64,000 nucleotides of DNA. It comes from Rhodococcus triatomae (lineage in GTDB: Bacteria > Actinomycetota > Actinomycetes > Mycobacteriales > Mycobacteriaceae). Under the pieces are notes generated by a model that was given only the letters and a program-made list of their open reading frames with translations, was not told the origin of the DNA and ran no database searches. Location: positions 1,860,001 through 1,924,000 of the forward strand of contig NZ_CP048814.1 in the NCBI RefSeq assembly GCF_014217785.1. Reading direction: 5' to 3'. Positions 42,194 to 49,895 of the stretch are shown here, one piece after another. Numbering within the stretch: the stretch's first letter is position 1; each line of letters starts with the position of its first letter. A program made the translations under genes and the position numbers.

Positions 42194-42795
42194 TGCAGTA
42201 CCGCGAACTGAAGGTGCCCGGTGCCTGGGAGTTCACCCCGCGCCAGTTCGGTGACGACCGGGGAGTGTTCCTCGAGTGGTTCAAGGAGCCGGGCTTCTCC
42301 GAGCTCACCGGCCGCACGCTGGAATTGCAGCAGGCCAACTGCTCGGTGTCCGCGGCCGGAGTCCTGCGTGGGGTCCACTACGCGGACGTGCCGCCCGGCC
42401 AGGCCAAGTACGTCACGTGCGTCACGGGCGCGGTACTCGACGTCGCGGTGGATCTTCGGGTCGGCTCCCCCACGTACGGCGTGTGGGATGCGGTGCTGCT
42501 CGACGACGTGGACCGGCGCGCGATCTTTCTCACGGAGGGCCTGGGCCACGCGTTCCTCTCCCTCGAGGACGATTCCACGGTCGTGTACCTGTGCTCCACC
42601 GGGTACGCCCCCGAACGCGAGCACGGCGTGCACCCGCTGGATCCGGAGATCGGTATCGACTGGCCGAAGACGGGCCGGGACGGCAACCCGCTGAGCTTCC
42701 AGCTGTCCGCGAAGGACAGCGACGCGCCGTCGCTGGCCACCGCGCTCGCCGACGGCATCCTCCCGTCGTTCGCCGACGGCCCGACCGCGGGCTGA
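42193..42795 (+). CDS. rmlC: dTDP-4-dehydrorhamnose 3,5-epimerase
   Basis: 200 aa. Cupin with FTPRQFGDDRGVFLEWFKE, the catalytic His in GVLRGVHYADVPPGQAKYVTCV, AVDLRVGSPTYGVW, and LGHAFLSLEDDSTVVYLCSTGYAPEREHGVHPLDPEIGIDW. Third step of dTDP-rhamnose synthesis; rmlD is not in the window. It is translationally coupled on both sides (TGATG with rmlA and with the GtrA gene). Confidence 0.95.
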
Positions 42796-43253
42796 TGGCG
42801 ACGGACTCCACTCCGGAAGCTCCCCCCGCGGGCATGACGGGCAAGCCCGGACCGCTCATGCGGATGGTGAGGAACCAGAAACTCGCCTTCCTGCTGGTCG
42901 GTGGCTTCAACACGGGCCTCGGCACGCTGTGGTTCATCGGATGGCAACTCGCGATCGGCGACTACGTCGACTACCGCGTCGCCATCACCGCCGCCTACCT
43001 GTGCAATGTCGCGTGCGCGTTCGCGCTGTACCGCTACCTGGTGTTCGAGGTGCGCGGTCACTTCTTCCGCGACCTGTGGCGCTTCGTCGTCGTCAACTTC
43101 GGCGCGTTCGCGCTGAACATGGTCCTCATGACACTCGCGGTCAGCGTCCTCGGCTTCCCGCCGATTCCCGCTCAGATCGTCATCACCGCGGTGACCGCCG
43201 TCGCGAGCTTCTTCGGTTATCGCGACTTCTCGTTCCGCCGAAAGAAAGGCTGA
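42795..43253 (+). CDS. GtrA-family membrane protein
   Basis: 152 aa. A polar N-terminus (~25 residues) is followed by four helices: KLAFLLVGGFNTGLGTLWFIGW, YRVAITAAYLCNVACAFALYRYLVF, FVVVNFGAFALNMVLMTLAVSVLGF and AQIVITAVTAVASFFGYRDFSFRRKK. GtrA proteins are small flippase-like or recruiting partners of polyprenyl-phosphate-sugar transferases. ATG overlaps the rmlC stop. The GT2 gene 4 bp downstream may be its partner. A second, distinct GtrA lies beside dprE1. Confidence 0.88.
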   Translation: MATDSTPEAPPAGMTGKPGPLMRMVRNQKLAFLLVGGFNTGLGTLWFIGWQLAIGDYVDYRVAITAAYLCNVACAFALYRYLVFEVRGHFFRDLWRFVVVNFGAFALNMVLMTLAVSVLGFPPIPAQIVITAVTAVASFFGYRDFSFRRKKG

Positions 43254-43257
43254 TCCC

Positions 43258-44100
43258 GTGCCGTCCTCGTCGTCACCCCGCGTATCCGTCGTGATCCCGG
43301 CGTTCCAGAATGCCGAGTACCTCGCCGAGACGATCGAGTCGGTGCTGAAGCAGACCTTCACCGACTTCGAACTGATCGTCGCCGATCACTCCTCCACGGA
43401 CGGCAGCCACGAAGTGGCGCTCGGATTCGCCGAAGACCCCCGGGTCACCGTCCTCACCACCGAGGCGGGCGGCGGAGCGAAACGGAACTGGGACCGGGTG
43501 AGCCAGGCGGCGCGCGGTGAACTGATCAAGTTGTTGCCGGGGGACGACACCCTGCTGCCGACGTGCCTCGAGGAGCAGGTGGCGGCGTTCGACGCCCACC
43601 CGAGCGCGGTGCTGGTGGCGAGCCGTCGCACCCTCACCGACGCGAAGGGCAAGCCGATCGTCGCGTCCCGCGGGTTACCCGGCCTGTCGGGTCTCGTGTC
43701 CGGCCGGGACGCGGTGCGCGCGACAGTGCGAGCAGGCTCGAACATCTTCGGCGAGCCCGGCTGCGTGCTGATGCGCCGGGACCTGCTCGAGGCGAAGGGA
43801 TGGTGGGACGACACCGATCCCTACCTCATCGACGAGGCCACGTATGCCGCGGTCGCGCTCGAGGGCGACGTCGTCGCCATCGACCGTCCGCTCGCGACGT
43901 TCCGCGTCAGCGTCGGCCAGTGGAGTGTGCGTCTCGCCAGGCAGCAGGCCGGTCAGGCCGCGGCATTCCACCGCCGCCTGCGCGCGGCCGATCCGACCCT
44001 GTTGTCGGCGACCGACGTGCGGATCGGCAACGCGAAGGCGCTGGCCACGTCGTTCCTGCGGCGCGCGGCCTACGTCGTGTTGCGGCGGCGGATGTCCTGA
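43258..44100 (+). CDS. GT2-family glycosyltransferase
   Basis: 280 aa, soluble. VSVVIPAFQNAEYLAETIESVLKQTFTDFELIVADHSSTDGS is the GT-A start. The metal site is KLLPGDDTLLP, and PYLIDEATYAAVALEGDVVAID forms the acceptor side. A basic C-terminus (FLRRAAYVVLRRRMS) may touch the membrane. GTG start 4 bp after the GtrA stop, making it the last gene of rmlA-rmlC-gtrA-GT2. With rhamnose genes upstream it could be a rhamnosyltransferase, but the specificity is not readable. Confidence 0.85.
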   Translation: MPSSSSPRVSVVIPAFQNAEYLAETIESVLKQTFTDFELIVADHSSTDGSHEVALGFAEDPRVTVLTTEAGGGAKRNWDRVSQAARGELIKLLPGDDTLLPTCLEEQVAAFDAHPSAVLVASRRTLTDAKGKPIVASRGLPGLSGLVSGRDAVRATVRAGSNIFGEPGCVLMRRDLLEAKGWWDDTDPYLIDEATYAAVALEGDVVAIDRPLATFRVSVGQWSVRLARQQAGQAAAFHRRLRAADPTLLSATDVRIGNAKALATSFLRRAAYVVLRRRMS

Positions 44101-44234
44101 CCGGTGGCCCGACCGCCGGCCATCAACAAGCACTACTTGTCGAATTACGATAAATTCCTGTTTTTCATTTGTGGACATCGCTTCTAGCGTCGGAGGCACG
44201 GCACACCGCCACCGACACGAGAAAGAGGTCCACC

Positions 44235-44987
44235 ATGACCGCTCCCCTGACCGGAAAATCCGCGATCGTCGCCGCGGGCGCCAAGAACCTCGGCGGATTG
44301 ATCAGCCGCACCCTCGCCGACGACGGGGCGAACGTCCTCGTCCACTACCACAGTGACGCCTCGGCCCAGGACGCGGAAGCGACCGCAGCGGCGGTACGCG
44401 ACGCCGGCGCGAAGGCCGAGACCTTCCAGGGCGATCTCACCGTCCCGGCCACCGTCACCGACCTCTTCGCGGCGGGCGTCGACGCCTTCGGCTCCGTCGA
44501 CATCGCGGTCAACACCACAGGCAAGGTCCTGCGCAAGCCGATCGTCGAGACCACCGAGGCCGAGTACGACTCGATGTTCGACATCAATGCGAAGGCCGCC
44601 TACTTCTTCCTCAAGGAAGCCGGTCGCACCGTCGCCGACGGCGGGCGCGTCGTCACGATCCTCACCTCGCTGTTGGCCGCCTTCACCGACGGCTACTCCA
44701 CCTACGCGGGAGCGAAGAGCCCGGTCGAACACTTCACCCGCGCCGCGGCGAAGGAGTTCGCCGGACGAGGGATCTCCGTGAACTCGGTCGCGCCGGGCCC
44801 CATGGACACCCCGTTCTTCTACCCACAGGAGACTCCCGAGCGCGTCGAGTTCCACAAGTCGCAGGCACTGGACGGCCGACTCACCCGGATCGAGGACATC
44901 GCGCCGCTGGTGCGATTCCTGGTCGCGGACGGCGGCTGGATCACCGGGCAGACGCTGTTCGCCAACGGTGGATACACCACCCGGTGA
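44235..44987 (+). CDS. short-chain dehydrogenase/reductase
   Basis: 250 aa. The cofactor loop is VAAGAKNLGGLI, a variant of TGxxxGxG. NTTG follows where NNAG is usual, and the catalytic Tyr/Lys lies in YSTYAGAKSPVEHF with Ser in LTSLLAAFTDGYS. C-terminal end DGGWITGQTLFANGGYTT is typical. ATG 44235 with GAAAGAGG upstream. The 134-bp upstream gap is AT-rich (TTGTCGAATTACGATAA near 44138), probably its promoter. Followed after 29 bp by an NTF2-like gene. Substrate unknown. Confidence 0.88.
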   Translation: MTAPLTGKSAIVAAGAKNLGGLISRTLADDGANVLVHYHSDASAQDAEATAAAVRDAGAKAETFQGDLTVPATVTDLFAAGVDAFGSVDIAVNTTGKVLRKPIVETTEAEYDSMFDINAKAAYFFLKEAGRTVADGGRVVTILTSLLAAFTDGYSTYAGAKSPVEHFTRAAAKEFAGRGISVNSVAPGPMDTPFFYPQETPERVEFHKSQALDGRLTRIEDIAPLVRFLVADGGWITGQTLFANGGYTTR

Positions 44988-45016
44988 CCGCGCAACCACA
45001 CGACAGGAGAGCCGGC

Positions 45017-45352
45017 ATGGCCGACACAGATCTCGAATCCACACTGCCCGCGGCGGTGCGAGCCCTCCTCGATGCCACGAATGCCGGGGACCTCGACGGT
45101 TTCCTCGGAGCATTCACGACGTCCGGCGTGGTCGACGACTGGGGCCGTGAGTTCCGCGGCGAGGACATCCGACGATGGAGCGACGCCGAGTTCCTCGGAA
45201 AGAACGTGACTCTGGAGGTCACCGCCGTGCACCGCGACGGTGACGTCACGATCGTTCTCGCGACGGTCGGTGGCGACGGCTTCAACGGACCGAGCACGTT
45301 CGGGTTCGCCGTCGAGGAGGGCCGGATCTCGTCGATGACGATCCGCGCCTGA
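45017..45352 (+). CDS. NTF2-like (SnoaL-type) protein
   Basis: 111 aa. LPAAVRALLDATNAGDLDGFLGAFTTSGVVDDWGREFRG is the classic start, and EDIRRWSDAEFLGKNVTLEV and GFAVEEGRISSMTIRA complete the cone fold. It is likely co-transcribed with the SDR upstream; such pairs often act on the same small molecule. No catalytic residues can be assigned. ATG with AGGAGAG upstream. Confidence 0.82.
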   Translation: MADTDLESTLPAAVRALLDATNAGDLDGFLGAFTTSGVVDDWGREFRGEDIRRWSDAEFLGKNVTLEVTAVHRDGDVTIVLATVGGDGFNGPSTFGFAVEEGRISSMTIRA

Positions 45353-45384
45353 GCGGCAGCGCTCGCCTCGGGGGTACCGGCACC

Positions 45385-45786
45385 TCACGAGTACCGGGCG
45401 AGGAACTCCGCGCTCGGTGCGATCGGCGTGATGACGTCGACGAGGACGCCGTCCGGCCCGGCCACGAGGAAGTGCCGCTGCCCGAAATCCTCCGACGTCA
45501 GCTCGAGCACCGGCTCGAGACCGCCGTCGATCACCAACCGGCGATACTCGGCATCGACGTCGTCGACCTCGAAGTTGATCAGGACCCCGCCTGCCGGCTG
45601 CCGGTACTCCGAGGGGACGGTGGAATGCCCGGCGTCGAGGATCGCCAGCTCCCGATCGCCGCGGCGGAGACTGACGTACCAGTCCGCCTCGAAGGTGGTC
45701 TCGAACGCGAAATGGGTGCGAAAGAACGCGGCCGCCGCGGCGACATCCGCGCTCTGGAGAACCGGGTACATGCTGGTGAGTGCCAT
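45385..45786 (-). CDS. VOC (glyoxalase-like) protein
   Basis: 133 aa. Two beta-alpha-beta-beta-beta modules: [37 protein letters not shown], then [55 protein letters not shown]. The family includes glyoxalases, dioxygenases and antibiotic-binding resistance proteins. It is divergent from a TetR gene with a long operator between them, so it is almost certainly the regulated target. Role probably detoxification or drug sequestration. Confidence 0.85.
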   Translation of the reverse strand: MALTSMYPVLQSADVAAAAAFFRTHFAFETTFEADWYVSLRRGDRELAILDAGHSTVPSEYRQPAGGVLINFEVDDVDAEYRRLVIDGGLEPVLELTSEDFGQRHFLVAGPDGVLVDVITPIAPSAEFLARYS

Positions 45787-45799
45787 GAGAGTGCCCCTT

Positions 45800-45851
45800 T
45801 ACGTACAGAGTGTATGTATTTGTTTCGTACTATACATACACTCTGTACGTA
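45800..45851. promoter_or_regulatory. 20-bp perfect inverted repeat, TetR/VOC operator
   Basis: 45800-45819 is the exact reverse complement of 45832-45851, with a 12-bp spacer. Each arm contains TACAGAGTGTA, itself a near-palindrome, so two TetR dimers could bind. It fills the 76-bp divergent gap between the VOC gene and the TetR gene. Confidence 0.85.
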
Positions 45852-45862
45852 TAGTGGTGGGT

Positions 45863-46450
45863 ATGCCCAGAGCGACGAGAGAGCAGAGCGAGGCCACCGC
45901 GGAGAGGATCGTGCGGACCGCAGGGGCCATGTTCACCACACACGGCTACGGAGGCGTCGCGCTCGAGGCCGTCGCGGCCGAGGCCGGAGTCACCCGCGGA
46001 GCCGTCTACCACCACTTCCGTAGCAAGCGAGGACTGTTCGAGGCCGTGCTCGCCGACGTCCAGCACACCATCGCCAGCCGGGTGGAAGCCGCCGCGGACG
46101 CGGAGACCGACCTCTGGGACGGGCTCGAAGCCGGGTGCCGGATGTTCCTGACCGCCAGCGCAGACACGCGCGCCCGACGGATCATGCTCGTCGATGCCCC
46201 CGCCGTCCTCGGCTGGAACACGTGGCGAGGGCAGGACGCGGCCGCGTCCGGGCGCCTGCTCCTCGACGTCCTCGTCGCACTGCGCGATGCCGACGAACTC
46301 GCGGACGTCGCACCCGGCGCCGCCGCGGCCGCACTGTCGGGCGCGATGAACGAGGCCGCACTGTGGATCGCCGGCGCCGAGGACCCGGACGACGCGACCG
46401 AGGAGGCGTGGCCGGTGGTGCAGCGGATGATCCGCGCGCTGCGCGCCTGA
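45863..46450 (+). CDS. TetR-family regulator of the VOC gene
   Basis: 195 aa. The HTH is ERIVRTAGAMFTTHGYGGVALEAVAAEAGVTRGAVYHHFRSKRGLFEAV. The C-terminal domain (HTIASRVEAAADAETDLWDGLEAGC...) resembles regulators of the AcrR group. The 20-bp inverted repeat ends 11 bp before the ATG, so both autorepression and control of the divergent VOC gene are likely. Ligand unknown. Confidence 0.9.
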   Translation: MPRATREQSEATAERIVRTAGAMFTTHGYGGVALEAVAAEAGVTRGAVYHHFRSKRGLFEAVLADVQHTIASRVEAAADAETDLWDGLEAGCRMFLTASADTRARRIMLVDAPAVLGWNTWRGQDAAASGRLLLDVLVALRDADELADVAPGAAAAALSGAMNEAALWIAGAEDPDDATEEAWPVVQRMIRALRA

Positions 46451-46549
46451 GCATCCGGCAGTTCGACGGCCGCCCGAGCGAAGGCGGTTCGATCACACCG
46501 TGTTCCGGGTACGTTGATATCGGAAAGCCGACCAGGAGAGGGGCGTCGT

Positions 46550-46957
46550 GTGCCCGAGCCACCACTTCCCGCGAATGCCGCCGAGATGTTCGCTCGCCCC
46601 AACTACGCCACGATCACGGCCGTGCGGCCCGACGGTCAACCGGTGTCCGTCGCCACCTGGTACCTCTACGAGAACGGTCGGGTACTGGTCAACATGGACG
46701 CCGCCCGCAAGCGCCTGGAGTACCTGCGAGCCGATCCTCGAATCAGCCTCACCGCCATGGATCCGGAGAACTGGATCACGCACCTGAGCGTGCAGGGACG
46801 GGTCGTCGAGTTCGCCGACGACCCGGAGCTGGCCGACATCGACCGAATCGCCGAGCACTACACCGGCAAGCCCTACCCGGTTCGGGACCGGGCTCGGGTC
46901 AGTGCGTGGATCGACATCGACCGCTGGCACGGCTGGGGCGCGTTGCGGCAGAACTGA
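46550..46957 (+). CDS. PPOX-class F420-dependent oxidoreductase
   Basis: 135 aa split-barrel protein. LPANAAEMFARPNYATITAVRPDGQPVSVATWYLYENGRVLVNMDAARKRLEYLRADPRISLTA is the typical F420/FMN-binding beta-barrel half, and IDIDRWHGWGALRQ ends it. GTG 46550 with AGGAGAGG upstream. It is followed after 15 bp by the serine protease gene. Physiological substrate not known; F420 preference is by family, not shown. Confidence 0.83.
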   Translation: MPEPPLPANAAEMFARPNYATITAVRPDGQPVSVATWYLYENGRVLVNMDAARKRLEYLRADPRISLTAMDPENWITHLSVQGRVVEFADDPELADIDRIAEHYTGKPYPVRDRARVSAWIDIDRWHGWGALRQN

Positions 46958-46972
46958 CCCCGGACCTCGACC

Positions 46973-48049
46973 ATGCGGATGCCACGCTCCCTCACCCTGC
47001 TGCTCGCGGCCGTCGCATCGGCGGCGGCGCTGGTGGCGACCGCGCCGCCGCTGACCGACACCACCGGGCCCGTCGCGCCCATCGGCCGGCCGGTCGCGCC
47101 GCCCGCCCCGCCCCCGCCGCCCAGTCCCGCGGAAGTCGAGGCACGCACCGCGGCGGTGATCGTCGCCATCGACACCGATGCCGGCAGCTACCGGACCGCG
47201 GGCACCGGGATCGTTCTCACCGAGGACGGCATCGTCCTGAGCAACCATCACGTCATCGTGCGTGGCACCTCGGTGTCCGCAATCCACCAGGGCAACGGCG
47301 CGACCTATCCGGTAGAGATCCTCGGCTACGACAGCTCTCGAGACATCTCCGTCCTCCGCCTGTCCGGGGCGTCCGGCCTGACTCCCGCACCGATCGCGCC
47401 GCCGGACGGTGTCGTCTCCGTGGGAGACCCGGTCCTCGCCGTCGGCAACGCCGAGGGCGAGGGCGTTCCTGCCGCGACTCGCGGAACGGTGACGGCGCTC
47501 GACCGGGCGATCACCGCGCGCCGCACCACCGACGGCTCGACGAATCGGCTCCAGGGGCTGCTCGAGTTCGACGGCCCGGTTCGTCCCGGAGATTCGGGCG
47601 GCCCACTCGTCGATGCCGAGGGCAGGGTGATCGGCGTGAACACCGCCGGCAACGCGGAGACCGACCCGACGAAACCTCCCCCCGAGGTCCCCCGCTCCTA
47701 TGCGGTACCGATCCACGACGCGCTGCGCATCGTCGACCAGGTCCGGGCAGGTGACGCCTCGGAGTCGGTGCAGGTGGGCCCGACGCCGCTCCTCGGGGTC
47801 AGCGTCGTCGACCACCCCGACGGAGCCGAGGTGATGTGGGTGACCCGGGGGACCCCCGCCGACGGAGTGGGACTCGGGATCGGGGACGTGGTCACGGTAT
47901 TCGACGGCGTTCCGGTCGGGAGGTCCCGGGACATGATCGCCCGGATGCGCCTGCTCGGCCCCGGCGACGAGGTGGAACTGGTCTGGACCGACGAGTCGGG
48001 TGCTCGCCGGACGGGGACCGTGGTCCTCGACGCCGGTCCGCCGAACTGA
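46973..48049 (+). CDS. exported HtrA-like trypsin-fold serine protease with PDZ domain
   Basis: 358 aa. A signal sequence (RMPRSLTLLLAAVASAAALVATAPP) leads to a Pro-rich linker (about 38-52). The protease domain has the triad His93 (LSNHHVIV), Asp124 (SSRDISVLRL) and Ser208 (RPGDSGGPL). The C-terminal PDZ domain (~270-355) has LLGVSVVDHPDGAEVMWVTRGTPADGVGLGIGDVVTVFDGVPV. It probably handles misfolded proteins outside the membrane. ATG 46973; the HTRA-like layout is complete, with no truncation. Confidence 0.9.
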   Translation: MRMPRSLTLLLAAVASAAALVATAPPLTDTTGPVAPIGRPVAPPAPPPPPSPAEVEARTAAVIVAIDTDAGSYRTAGTGIVLTEDGIVLSNHHVIVRGTSVSAIHQGNGATYPVEILGYDSSRDISVLRLSGASGLTPAPIAPPDGVVSVGDPVLAVGNAEGEGVPAATRGTVTALDRAITARRTTDGSTNRLQGLLEFDGPVRPGDSGGPLVDAEGRVIGVNTAGNAETDPTKPPPEVPRSYAVPIHDALRIVDQVRAGDASESVQVGPTPLLGVSVVDHPDGAEVMWVTRGTPADGVGLGIGDVVTVFDGVPVGRSRDMIARMRLLGPGDEVELVWTDESGARRTGTVVLDAGPPN

Positions 48050-48060
48050 CGGAAGTCGCC

Positions 48061-49005
48061 TCAGCCCAGCCGATCTCCGACGAATTCGGCGACGCCTGCG
48101 AGCACCCGCCTACTCTCCGGAAGCCCCGGTAGCAGCGCCGGAAAGGCGTGGACCTGTCCCTTCCAGATCTCCAAGGTGTGGGGCACCCCCGCGGCGGTGA
48201 GCCGCTCGCTCATCGTTTCCGAATCAGGCCGCAGCACTTCTGATTCGGCGGCGACGAGCAGAACCGGAGGCAGTCCGTCGAGGATGCCGTTGACGGGTGA
48301 GAGTGCCGGATCGAGCACGCCGTCGACGCTGCCTCCGAGCCGACCGATGGCCTCGAGCGCGGACACGGGCGCGTACGCGTCCCGGGACGCGTTGGGATGC
48401 AGTTGTTTCGCGGTGCAGTCGAGATCGAGGAGCGGGGACAGCCCCACCAGCCCCGCGGGAAGACCGACGTCCCGATCCCGCGCCCGCAACGCGGTGGCGA
48501 AGACGAGGAACCCTCCCGCCGAGTCTCCGGCGAACACGGTCGACTCTGGGCGTGCCCCGTTCTCGAGCAACCACTGATAGGCGACGAGACAGTCGTCGAC
48601 GGAACCGCTGATGGTGGTGTCCGGAAGTTGCCGATACCCGACGTGCATGACGGGGAGACGGGTGAGCTTCGCCAGTGCGGCGACGACGGGTCGGTGCGTG
48701 TTGAGTCCGCAACAGAGGAAGCCACCGCCGTGCAGGTAGAGCAGTGCACCGCCGGTGAGGTCGGGGCCGACCCCGGAGGCGCGGACGATCTCGGCGTCGA
48801 AGCCAGGAAGCTCGACCTTCTGTCGGCGGATCCCGGAGGCCGGCCGGAGTCCGGCGGCGAGGTCGAGGAGCGCGGCCCGCCGGATCGCGGCCTCGTTGAT
48901 GGGCGCCACGCGCACCACCGGTCGGAGGAACCATCGACACGCCTGGAACAGCAGGATCGACTCGAGGCTCGGACCGGTGGTACCGATCCCGGGGACGACG
49001 CCCAT
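48061..49005 (-). CDS. HSL-family alpha/beta hydrolase
   Basis: 314 aa. HGGG oxyanion loop at residues 92-95, nucleophile GDSAGG (Ser162), the acid in ESEVLRPDSE and His in KGQVHAFPAL. This is the hormone-sensitive-lipase/esterase family. A hydrophobic N-terminal segment (ESILLFQACRWFLRPVVRV) may associate with membrane. Convergent with the protease gene. It probably hydrolyses short acyl esters or lipid-derived esters; substrate unknown. Confidence 0.88.
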   Translation of the reverse strand: MGVVPGIGTTGPSLESILLFQACRWFLRPVVRVAPINEAAIRRAALLDLAAGLRPASGIRRQKVELPGFDAEIVRASGVGPDLTGGALLYLHGGGFLCCGLNTHRPVVAALAKLTRLPVMHVGYRQLPDTTISGSVDDCLVAYQWLLENGARPESTVFAGDSAGGFLVFATALRARDRDVGLPAGLVGLSPLLDLDCTAKQLHPNASRDAYAPVSALEAIGRLGGSVDGVLDPALSPVNGILDGLPPVLLVAAESEVLRPDSETMSERLTAAGVPHTLEIWKGQVHAFPALLPGLPESRRVLAGVAEFVGDRLG

Positions 49006-49193
49006 GGCCAGCTCCCATCGCCGAGCGGATCGACGCTGATCCGCGCGGTCTCCCCACGCTAGTCCGCGCCGCGACTCGAGATCGGCGACGCCGCCGGGTT
49101 CGTCGAACTCGTTACGAAGCGGACGCCGACCCGAGACGTTCCGGCGATCGCAGGACGCGCCTCCCCATCGGATTCAGGCGTGTCCCGCTGGAG

Positions 49194-49234
49194 CGCGCAG
49201 ATTGCAGGCATGCGCGCATGTTGCAGTGTGCGCG
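49194..49234. repeat. dispersed 41-bp hairpin element, copy 2
   Basis: The left arm (49194-49206, CGCGCAGATTGCA) and right arm (49222-49234, TGCAGTGTGCGCG) pair at 10-11 of 13 positions. 32 of 41 bases match the copy at 5251-5291 with no gaps. It lies in the 293-bp gap between two minus-strand genes; the rest of that gap holds no recognisable gene. Confidence 0.7.
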
Positions 49235-49298
49235 CTACCGAGGCAAAACGCGCGGATTCCGGGGACCTGTGAGGCTCGACCCGCTCGGCGGCGACGTG

Positions 49299-49895
49299 CT
49301 ACCCGCTCGGCGGCGTGCGGTCGCCGCCGTACGACGGCGCCGACGTGTCCCCGGACAGAAACCTGTCCTTCGCCTCCTGGCGGACGTGACAGCCCGAATG
49401 CACGCTCAGGGTGAGGTTCACGTTGTACCCGAATCGCACCTGTCCCCCGAATTCGTCATACAGCCGCACATCCCGATTTCCCGACTGACCCGCCACCGTA
49501 TTCGGGTCCGTGAATCCGTACCGTGACGCGACCGACGACACGGCATCGAGCATTGCGGGCCACTCCTGGTCCGCTGACGTCCACATCCACATCCAGGTCG
49601 GGAACTTGATTTCCGTTGCCCTGCTACCGGAGAGTTCACCGCTGCACAGGCCCTGCCTCACCTCGTCCGAAGTGCTCCATTCCACCTGCGGAGCGACCGC
49701 GACCACGGAAGCCTTCATCTCCTCCTGCATAGCCGCGTACCGGGCCTCGATCTCCTCGAGCGACGGGCGCTGCACCAGCAGCCCCATGTTCTGCTCGAAC
49801 TTCACTTGCTTGTGCTCTTCCCAGCTCATCTCGGAGCATCCTCCTACGAGTGCTGCCACAACCATCACCGTCGCCACTGCCACCGAACGCCTCAT
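49299..49895 (-). CDS. LppA-like lipoprotein of the second type VII-associated set
   Basis: 198 aa. A lipoprotein signal (AVATVMVVAALVGGCSEMSW, lipobox GGC) is followed by an exported domain with LLVQRPSLEEIEARYAAMQEEM, MWMWTSADQEWPAMLDAVSS and GYNVNLTLSVHSGCHVRQEAKDRFLSGD. It resembles the mycobacterial LppA/LppB group. The ATG overlaps the stop of the upstream hydrolase gene by 4 bp, so the two are made together. Confidence 0.8.
   Translation of the reverse strand: MRRSVAVATVMVVAALVGGCSEMSWEEHKQVKFEQNMGLLVQRPSLEEIEARYAAMQEEMKASVVAVAPQVEWSTSDEVRQGLCSGELSGSRATEIKFPTWMWMWTSADQEWPAMLDAVSSVASRYGFTDPNTVAGQSGNRDVRLYDEFGGQVRFGYNVNLTLSVHSGCHVRQEAKDRFLSGDTSAPSYGGDRTPPSG

Noticed and set aside
42795-43253. 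This GtrA as the Rv3789 equivalent
   Set aside because: It is coupled to rmlC and a GT2. The GtrA next to dprE1 (52636-53160) has the expected position.
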